Position numbers and translations under genes: made by a program. Positions 8,077 through 13,122 of a DNA stretch of 13,122 nucleotides are shown piece after piece (the stretch's first letter is position 1; each line of letters starts with the position of its first letter). The notes under the pieces were generated by a model. That model searched no databases. It was not told the origin of the DNA and was given only the letters and a program-made list of their open reading frames with translations. This DNA comes from Bacteroidales bacterium UBA1769 (GTDB lineage Bacteria > Bacteroidota > Bacteroidia > Bacteroidales > UBA932), in NCBI GenBank assembly GCA_002314725.1, contig DCGV01000067.1:1-13122 (forward strand), read 5' to 3'.

Positions 8077-9406
8077 ATGTAATCAGTGCTTTAGCGATAA
8101 GTCTAACCAGATCAACATTTACTGCATTTCCAAGTGCTTCATAACAACGGGATAACGGCAACGAGAATGAATCATCGTTAAAAATGATATCTCGCATTCC
8201 TTGGATTGCAGCTGCTTCCTTTAATGTCATATAACGACCTGTATTTTCATTCCCTGGAATCTTTATCCATGGGAGAATAGGGACCTGAGTGCCAACAAGA
8301 TTAAGTGCAGGGGAGAAGGTTGGTAGTTTAACACGGATACCTGAAGCTCGAAATTGTACTATTTTGTCTGTTATATTTGGTGTTGCTTCTTTTCCACAGT
8401 TCCACTCAAATTTCAAGTGACTGTTATCAAAATGAGAGACTTTTGTCAGCCATGTATCTAGCCAAGACTTATGTTTGGTATAGAATGCACGATTTTGCTG
8501 TATGTATCTAATCTTCCATGAAGGGAATACCATGTCTTTATCAGTCTGTGCATACACGGGAATCTGGGAGAGGCATTCTTCCTTCGTATTTCCAACGATG
8601 GCTTGTCCAAGTTTACCTCTTTTCCCCTTTAGTGAAGATAGGGTCTGATATGCTGGACATGTATCAGAATATTCATATGTGGCGCCAAACTCCATTGCCC
8701 AGATTGGGAACGTAGGGATCGAGTCACCGTGGAGAATCGTTTGGTCTATAAATTCTTGCCAAACAGCCAATTGATTGCGTGTTTCCTCTTTAATTTGGAT
8801 TACATCTGTATCATTCTCGTCGAGAATGGTTGAAATATGGCAATTATCGGAGTCTTTACCCTCAGGGAACTCGAAGCCAGATAGTCCACCATAATTACAG
8901 TGTTGACAAACGATGTAGATTCGTTTTCTGTGCTGTGGAATGCCGAATTCATGGGGGGAAAGGATGCGGGCTTCAACTGCATACCCAAGATTCTCGAGTT
9001 CTTCTTTTATTACGCGCCATGTATTGCCATTGTCATGCCCCATCAGATTGGAAACATTCTCAAGTATTACATATCGAGGTGTGTGTTCTTTAAGGATTGC
9101 ACAGATATAATAGAATAGATTTCCTCTATCTTTTTCATCATTAAAACCTTGCCTTTTTCCGGCTTGACTGAATGGTTGGCACGGGAATCCAGCACAGAGG
9201 ACATCAAAAGGTGGAATATCAGATGGAGCAATCTTTGTGATATCTCCAAATATGGGAGTTCCAGGATAGTTAATCTTGTATAGTTTCTGAAGATCTTCCT
9301 TCAACTCAGATGCGAATACACACTTGCCGCCAAGGGAACCAAGTGCTCGATGAAATCCCCCAAGTCCAGCAAATAAATCTATGAAATTGAATGAGTATTT
9401 TTTCAT
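8066..9406 (-). CDS. DNA (cytosine-5-)-methyltransferase
   Basis: This 446-residue enzyme transfers a methyl group from S-adenosylmethionine to C5 of cytosine in a specific DNA site, probably protecting host DNA from the nucleases of this operon. Motif I is FIDLFAGLGGFHRAL (8-22). Motif IV, with the catalytic Cys of PCQ, is AGFPCQPFSQAGKRQGF (72-88). Motif VI is ILENVSNL (114-121). Motif VIII is IPQHRKRIYIV (156-166). Motif IX-like sequence is MTLKEAAAIQGM, and motif X is LGNAVNVDLVRLIAKAL (425-441). The target-recognition region between VIII and IX is long (about 170-390), so a specific but unknown site is expected. It overlaps the upstream gene by four bases (ATGA). All catalytic motifs appear intact, so it should be active. 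Confidence 0.95.
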   Translation of the reverse strand: MKKYSFNFIDLFAGLGGFHRALGSLGGKCVFASELKEDLQKLYKINYPGTPIFGDITKIAPSDIPPFDVLCAGFPCQPFSQAGKRQGFNDEKDRGNLFYYICAILKEHTPRYVILENVSNLMGHDNGNTWRVIKEELENLGYAVEARILSPHEFGIPQHRKRIYIVCQHCNYGGLSGFEFPEGKDSDNCHISTILDENDTDVIQIKEETRNQLAVWQEFIDQTILHGDSIPTFPIWAMEFGATYEYSDTCPAYQTLSSLKGKRGKLGQAIVGNTKEECLSQIPVYAQTDKDMVFPSWKIRYIQQNRAFYTKHKSWLDTWLTKVSHFDNSHLKFEWNCGKEATPNITDKIVQFRASGIRVKLPTFSPALNLVGTQVPILPWIKIPGNENTGRYMTLKEAAAIQGMRDIIFNDDSFSLPLSRCYEALGNAVNVDLVRLIAKALITYGK

Positions 9407-11532
9407 ATTTCTTGAATTCCTAACTGTTTAAAGTACTGATATGTTCCATCATAAAATTTTGGACTCCTTGTGTGGTCATCAGCAGATCCTTTGGGTACAT
9501 AAATCACCATCCCTCTTCTTGCTCGAGTCAGGATTACGCGATAAGCGTTAATTTGATAATTTCTTATTTTCTTGTCGTTTATGTTCGTCCACTTGCTTCC
9601 ACGGAAAGAGTACTGTTTCCATGAAGATGTTGATTTATCATAGCGCATATCCGCATCCCAGGCTACCACAGCCCAGTCTAATTCGAGCCCCTGTACTTGG
9701 AATTCAGTCGCGACTTCTTCCATGTAATACGACGAATTCACATCTTTGTTGTCACCTAAGAACCAGTGTGTAACTTCACTCTCGGATGAATTTGGTGGCA
9801 ATAGAGACAAAGCATCTGGTTTTAGTCTTTGTCCCTTTGATGAAGCAAGAGCACCATATCTTTCATCATCTCGAGCATGTTGTTTGACCCATGCCTTTGC
9901 GGTATTGATGTCACGTGTTATCCTGATCGGATATCGGTTTAACTCCTTGAGTAGTGCTGCAGCATTCTCTTTCCTGAAATTCAGAAGATCATCTACAAAT
10001 TGAGCTAGATTCTCTGCTCGTAAGGACCTGAGATCTGTGCTAAGATGAAGGCCTGGCAGATACTCGATGTTAACTCCTGACAGTTCCTTCTCGACTTCTG
10101 GGTCGTTTATTATGTCAGCGGGCGCAAAAGTCTTCCAGTGAGAGAAATGTTTAATTGATTTAATCCACTCTGCAGTTCCTGCTTCTCCATGGTTGATATC
10201 TTGCCCATTTCCAATCAGGCAGATATAAACGGCCCAATCTTTATGTCTATCCATGCAGGAGATGAGGAAACGAGGCTCTGACCACTCTGGAAAGTTCTTT
10301 AGATGAGCTTCTTTCTTTCTTACGTATGATGCATTCTCTTTTGCTTCCCAGGCCCTTTGTGCTTCATCATAAATAGAAACATGGTCATAAGGAATGTAGA
10401 ATTCACCAGTCCCTCTATATGCGAAATTTTCGTCCTTTACAAGACTTGCACTATCACCGGCTCCACAAACAGAAATACCTTTCAGATACTCTTTTCTCCA
10501 ACTAGGGACCGGCTGTATAAACTGCTTGATTTTTGACTTTATTTCTGGCCTTGTGATTCCTTCAGATTTGAGCTCAGATTTTTTGGGCTTACGTCCAAGT
10601 CTTTCGACTACTTCCTGCTCCGCTCTGGTGTACGCATCGCGTGCAAGGGCCTCTTGTAATACCATAACTAATGGCCTGTTGCCAGAAAGGTAGACAGATC
10701 GATTATCTTTACCTGATGCTAATTCCTCTTCCTCCTGCCTAATTGTTGCTACAGAAAGGCCGATTAAGGTTTTACCCGCGCCAGGAACACCAGTAACAAG
10801 ACATAGATACTTTTCGTCGTTTGCTTTAGCTTGATTGATCAAATCCAGAAGTGTGTTCGTTGTTCGGATAAGATCTTCTCCCTTTGCATCGCTGCGATTG
10901 ATGTCTTCGACCTTGTTGTGGGCATATAGTTTTCTGGCCGCATCAACTATGTTGGAAGTCGGGCAATATGGGCTGAAAAGCCAGTTGTTCATATTAATGG
11001 GCTCAAGATTTCCAAGGTCCTTTGAGAGGATTTTCTGGAAGCAGTCTGCTATTGTTTTGTCGCAAACTGTGGCCATTGAGAACAATTGTTTGTTACTGGA
11101 CGGAATAGAGATGCGACAAGGTTCCAATTCTGCTTGAGGTACAACCCAGATGGGAGCAATTGGAACGTCATATGATTCAAAATGGAAATTCTTAAGGTCT
11201 ATTACGTACTGTTCAAGTTGTTCCTTGTCTGCATCTGCATTTTGCTCTTCACCAGTTTTGAATTCCAGAACAAATAAAACTCCCTTTAGGCCTATTACGC
11301 AGTCAATTCTACCTCCGACTCGAGGAATTGTATATTCGAAAGCTATAAAGCCGTCTTCTCTATGGTATTTTTCCAGTGCAATTCGTATAGAACGGACTTC
11401 CTCGTGCCACGAATCTATCGTTGTGCGCCGAATAGATGAGAATTCATTATTCTCAGTTAACATGTGGACAATTTCCTCTTCCGAAGACATGAAGAATTCA
11501 GAGATGGTGCTAGCGTACTGAAATGAATCCAT
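9403..11532 (-). CDS. PD-(D/E)XK nuclease domain fused to DUF2075/Schlafen-group-3 helicase
   Basis: This 709-residue protein is the first gene of the operon. The N-terminal region (about 40-135) reads as a PD-(D/E)XK nuclease: Glu66, then GGRIDCVIG (Asp77), LEFKTGE (Glu90 and Lys92), and downstream Gln residues near 105-108. Residues about 240-709 form a superfamily I-like helicase of the DUF2075 (Schlafen group 3) type. Walker A is TGVPGAGKT (247-255). Walker B is IYDEAQRAW (387-395). A sensor-like LIGNGQDINHGEAGT and the late motifs FQVQGLELDWAVVAW and VILTRARRG complete it. It is cytoplasmic. The role is likely degradation or processing of invading DNA coupled to unwinding, but an RNA substrate cannot be excluded for this family. 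No other gene lies upstream, so the operon promoter should be in 11533-11731. All catalytic residues appear present. Confidence 0.88.
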   Translation of the reverse strand: MDSFQYASTISEFFMSSEEEIVHMLTENNEFSSIRRTTIDSWHEEVRSIRIALEKYHREDGFIAFEYTIPRVGGRIDCVIGLKGVLFVLEFKTGEEQNADADKEQLEQYVIDLKNFHFESYDVPIAPIWVVPQAELEPCRISIPSSNKQLFSMATVCDKTIADCFQKILSKDLGNLEPINMNNWLFSPYCPTSNIVDAARKLYAHNKVEDINRSDAKGEDLIRTTNTLLDLINQAKANDEKYLCLVTGVPGAGKTLIGLSVATIRQEEEELASGKDNRSVYLSGNRPLVMVLQEALARDAYTRAEQEVVERLGRKPKKSELKSEGITRPEIKSKIKQFIQPVPSWRKEYLKGISVCGAGDSASLVKDENFAYRGTGEFYIPYDHVSIYDEAQRAWEAKENASYVRKKEAHLKNFPEWSEPRFLISCMDRHKDWAVYICLIGNGQDINHGEAGTAEWIKSIKHFSHWKTFAPADIINDPEVEKELSGVNIEYLPGLHLSTDLRSLRAENLAQFVDDLLNFRKENAAALLKELNRYPIRITRDINTAKAWVKQHARDDERYGALASSKGQRLKPDALSLLPPNSSESEVTHWFLGDNKDVNSSYYMEEVATEFQVQGLELDWAVVAWDADMRYDKSTSSWKQYSFRGSKWTNINDKKIRNYQINAYRVILTRARRGMVIYVPKGSADDHTRSPKFYDGTYQYFKQLGIQEI

Positions 11533-11563
11533 TGTGTTGTTGTTAGGCTATTGGCTTTAAATG

Positions 11564-11582
11564 GTAAATATAATATATTTAC
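11564..11582. promoter_or_regulatory. Perfect 9-bp dyad, candidate operator/promoter of the restriction operon
   Basis: The sequence GTAAATATA-A-TATATTTAC is a perfect inverted repeat of 9 bp arms around one base. It lies 32 bases upstream of the first start codon of the seven-gene operon. On the - strand its half TATATTTA (11565-11572) fits the Bacteroidota minus-7 box TAnnTTTG except for the last base, although no good TTTG lies at the proper distance upstream. A repressor dimer bound here would block transcription of the operon. The arms are almost entirely A and T, so chance is a real alternative. Confidence 0.4.
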
Positions 11583-11671
11583 TCGTAAAAAGTGTTCTAA
11601 TTACAGAAAAACTTTATTTGTCCAGTTTTTCCTTTGTCAGAATGCTGTTCGGAAGGGATTTATGATGGACT

Positions 11672-11702
11672 TTTGGAATCCCCAAAAATCTCCCTATCTT
11701 TA
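11672..11702 (+). promoter_or_regulatory. Bacteroidota-type promoter for the DUF4234 membrane-protein gene
   Basis: TTTG at 11672-11675 and TATCTTTA at 11695-11702 are separated by 19 bases. This matches the Bacteroidota consensus TTTG-N19-21-TAnnTTTG with one mismatch in the last position. The start codon at 11732 follows 29 bases after the minus-7 box, giving a short leader with no Shine-Dalgarno sequence, which is usual in this phylum. Confidence 0.55.
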
Positions 11703-11731
11703 CATTCAGCTAAATCTAACACCAATACCCT

Positions 11732-12127
11732 ATGTTACGTACTAATCGCGGATTGCTCAAGACAATCCTTCTTTCAATCATCACTTTCGGCATTTACGGC
11801 CTTGTAGTTATGTCCCACATCTCCGAGGAGATCAACCTCATCGCAACGAAGAGAGACTCAAAGCACACTATGCACTATTGCCTTCTGGTTTTCATCGTCG
11901 CACCTATCACTCTGGGAATCGCGTCATTCGTGTGGAACCACAGGATATGCAACCGTATCGGTGCTGAACTTCAGGCCAGGAACCTCCCATACAGCATCAG
12001 CGCCGGCACTTTCTGGGGCTGGGACATCCTTGGCTCCCTCATCATCGTCGGACCGTTCATCTTCCTCTACAAGTTCCTCAAGGCGATGAACATCCTGAAT
12101 GCTGATTATAACACTAATAAGGAGTAG
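11732..12127 (+). CDS. DUF4234-family membrane protein
   Basis: This 131-residue integral membrane protein belongs to a family of unknown function. Three hydrophobic segments are visible: LLKTILLSIITFGIYGLVVM (8-27), YCLLVFIVAPITLGIASFVW (49-68) and DILGSLIIVGPFIFLYKFL (98-116). The phrase SIITFGIYGL followed by a HISEEIN segment is the hallmark of DUF4234. The second copy of the hallmark is the degenerate VAPITLGIASFVWNHRICNRIG. The start at 11732 is preceded by a good Bacteroidota-type promoter. The gene diverges from the restriction operon and is followed after five bases by another small membrane-protein gene, so the two are probably co-transcribed. Base composition is richer in GC than the operon on the other side, suggesting native chromosome. 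No function is known to me for the family. Confidence 0.85.
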   Translation: MLRTNRGLLKTILLSIITFGIYGLVVMSHISEEINLIATKRDSKHTMHYCLLVFIVAPITLGIASFVWNHRICNRIGAELQARNLPYSISAGTFWGWDILGSLIIVGPFIFLYKFLKAMNILNADYNTNKE

Positions 12128-12132
12128 GCGCT

Positions 12133-12357
12133 ATGGCAGAATCAGGAGAAGGATGCCTTATTGGCCTCGTTGTCGTTATTGAAATAGCTGTAGTGATCGG
12201 CAGTGGTATCTTGGCCTGGAACTGGGTTGATCCAGATAGTTTTGGGCGTGGACTTGTTTTCCTCATTGTCTGGGGCCTCCTTTCTGCTTTGGGATACGGA
12301 CTTGCAAGGCTTCTTGGTGGAATAATTGCGGGTATCATAGGTGCTCTAAACAAGTAG
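12133..12357 (+). CDS. Small two-helix membrane protein
   Basis: This 74-residue protein has two hydrophobic segments, about residues 9-28 (LIGLVVVIEIAVVIGSGILA) and 41-70 (LVFLIVWGLLSALGYGLARL, then a glycine-rich GGIIAGIIG). The link between them is short and polar (NWVDPDSFGRG). It is an inner-membrane protein of unknown role and I do not recognise a named family. ATG at 12133 lies five bases after the DUF4234 gene stop, which points to one operon. The downstream cyclophilin gene starts 35 bases after its stop. It is too short for confident homology by eye, but the clean hydrophobic pattern and spacing support a real gene. Confidence 0.75.
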   Translation: MAESGEGCLIGLVVVIEIAVVIGSGILAWNWVDPDSFGRGLVFLIVWGLLSALGYGLARLLGGIIAGIIGALNK

Positions 12358-12392
12358 TGGCCAGCCTGAACCTCAAAGCAATAGATACAATC

Positions 12393-13070
12393 ATGCGCAA
12401 CATCATTCTTCTATCCGCAATGATTCTTTTCTGTTCGTGTGCAGGAAGGAACACCCGTCCAGTGGAACTAACGATGGAGACCACGCTTGGAACCATCGAG
12501 CTGAGGCTTTATGACGAGACTCCTCTTCATAGGGATAATTTCAAGTCGCTGGCCCAGGAAGGCGCTTTTGACAGTCTGCTCTTCCACAGGGTAATCCAGG
12601 ACTTTATGATTCAGAGCGGTGACCCGGATTCAAAGAATGCCGAGTCGGGAGCATTCCTCGGCGAGGGGGACAGGCCATATACAGTTCCTGCCGAGTTCAG
12701 GCTTGAACAGGGGATATATCACCGTCGCGGAGTTCTGGCGGGGGCAAGGGAACCGGATGATGTCAATCCGGAGCAGAGAAGTTCCGCTATGCAGTTCTAC
12801 ATAGTATGGGGCCGTATCTTTGATGATGAGGGCATCGCCAAGGTGCAGGCGCGTCTGGACGCGAATACCCAGGGGCGCGTGAAACTCACTCCGGAAATGA
12901 TTGAAACCTACAAGACCATTGGAGGAACCCCGCATCTCGATGGTCAGTATACCGTCTTCGGCGAAGTGACCAAAGGTCTTGAAGTCGTTGATGCCATTCA
13001 GCGCTCGGCTACTGATGAGAATGACAGGCCTCTCGAGGACGTCAGAATTCTGAAAGTGACAGTCCGCTGA
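12393..13070 (+). CDS. Cyclophilin-type peptidyl-prolyl isomerase lipoprotein
   Basis: This 225-residue protein isomerises Xaa-Pro bonds in the cell envelope. It starts with a lipoprotein signal (MRNIILLSAMILFCSCAG) and would be lipidated at Cys16. The cyclophilin fold begins at about residue 27 (METTLGTIELRLYDETPLHRDNF). The active-site segment is FHRVIQDFMIQSGD (64-77), with the catalytic Arg66. SAMQFYI (131-137) replaces the usual SGSQFFI, keeping Gln and Phe. YTVFGEVTKGLEVVDAI (186-202) ends the fold. About 45 residues (139-182) are inserted between the last two motifs compared with plain cyclophilin A. A GTG at 12357 would add 12 residues, but ATG at 12393 gives a proper signal peptide. 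It is probably the last gene of the + strand cluster. Confidence 0.92.
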   Translation: MRNIILLSAMILFCSCAGRNTRPVELTMETTLGTIELRLYDETPLHRDNFKSLAQEGAFDSLLFHRVIQDFMIQSGDPDSKNAESGAFLGEGDRPYTVPAEFRLEQGIYHRRGVLAGAREPDDVNPEQRSSAMQFYIVWGRIFDDEGIAKVQARLDANTQGRVKLTPEMIETYKTIGGTPHLDGQYTVFGEVTKGLEVVDAIQRSATDENDRPLEDVRILKVTVR

Positions 13071-13122
13071 CAAACTCCCCGTAATTTCTCCCACCCGAAT
13101 TAGTATATAATTGTGGAGAGCT

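Noticed and set aside
1707..11532. Assignment to BREX, DISARM, Dnd or type I restriction
   Set aside because: No PglZ/BrxC-type proteins, no DUF1998 or phospholipase-D genes, no dnd modification genes and no HsdS/HsdM/HsdR set are present; the gene content fits the MORC/Z1 type instead.
11551..11745. 64-residue + strand open frame in the divergent promoter region
   Set aside because: Its translation has no domain-like pattern, it lies across the promoter elements of both neighbours and it overlaps the DUF4234 start.
13106..13113. TATAATTG as a minus-7 promoter box for a gene beyond the window
   Set aside because: It has one mismatch to TAnnTTTG and no TTTG lies 19-21 bases upstream; the downstream gene is not visible.

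Overview
The window looks like Bacteroidota DNA, most likely from a gut-type Bacteroidales. The evidence is a DUF4234 membrane protein of the kind common in that order, a cyclophilin lipoprotein with a short Cys-terminated signal peptide, a cytoplasmic FKBP, start sites without strong Shine-Dalgarno sequences, and a TTTG-N19-TAnnTTT-type promoter upstream of the DUF4234 gene. The species cannot be named from sequence alone.

Layout. Positions 1-341: a small membrane-anchored coiled-coil protein on the + strand, possibly cut or shifted at its 5' end. Positions 352-1602 (- strand): a zinc-ribbon/helix-turn-helix/alpha-CTD-like regulator and, upstream of it, a GC-rich FKBP-type prolyl isomerase. 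Positions 1707-11532 (- strand): an AT-richer, seven-gene, tightly coupled operon. Positions 11533-11731: a divergent promoter region of about 200 bp with a perfect 9-bp dyad. Positions 11732-13070 (+ strand): a DUF4234 membrane protein, a 74-residue two-helix membrane protein and a cyclophilin-type lipoprotein. No gap without a gene exceeds 300 bases. No tRNA, rRNA, CRISPR array, insertion sequence or integrase was seen.

The seven-gene operon is the centre of interest. In order of transcription it encodes (1) a PD-(D/E)XK nuclease domain fused to a DUF2075/Schlafen-group-3 helicase, (2) a C5-cytosine DNA methyltransferase, (3) a MORC/MutL-like GHKL ATPase, (4) a Z1-type superfamily II helicase, (5) a PD-(D/E)XK protein of the DUF4420 type, (6) an unrecognised protein of about 249 residues, and (7) a winged-helix protein whose C-terminal half resembles the phosphorothioate-binding (SBD-like) domain of ScoMcrA-type restriction enzymes but has no HNH nuclease. 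Genes 2 to 5 match the MORC-ATPase/Z1-helicase restriction-modification gene neighbourhoods predicted by comparative genomics (Iyer, Abhiman and Aravind, 2008). A likely reading is that the methyltransferase marks self DNA while the ATPase, helicases and two nucleases act on unmarked invading DNA.

The least explained part is the last two genes. They share a short C-M-x(n)-S-F-x-[DE]-W motif, at the C-terminus of one and the N-terminus of the other, which suggests a shared docking module or an ancestral split or fusion. Together they may form an added recognition or effector arm on a known type of core.
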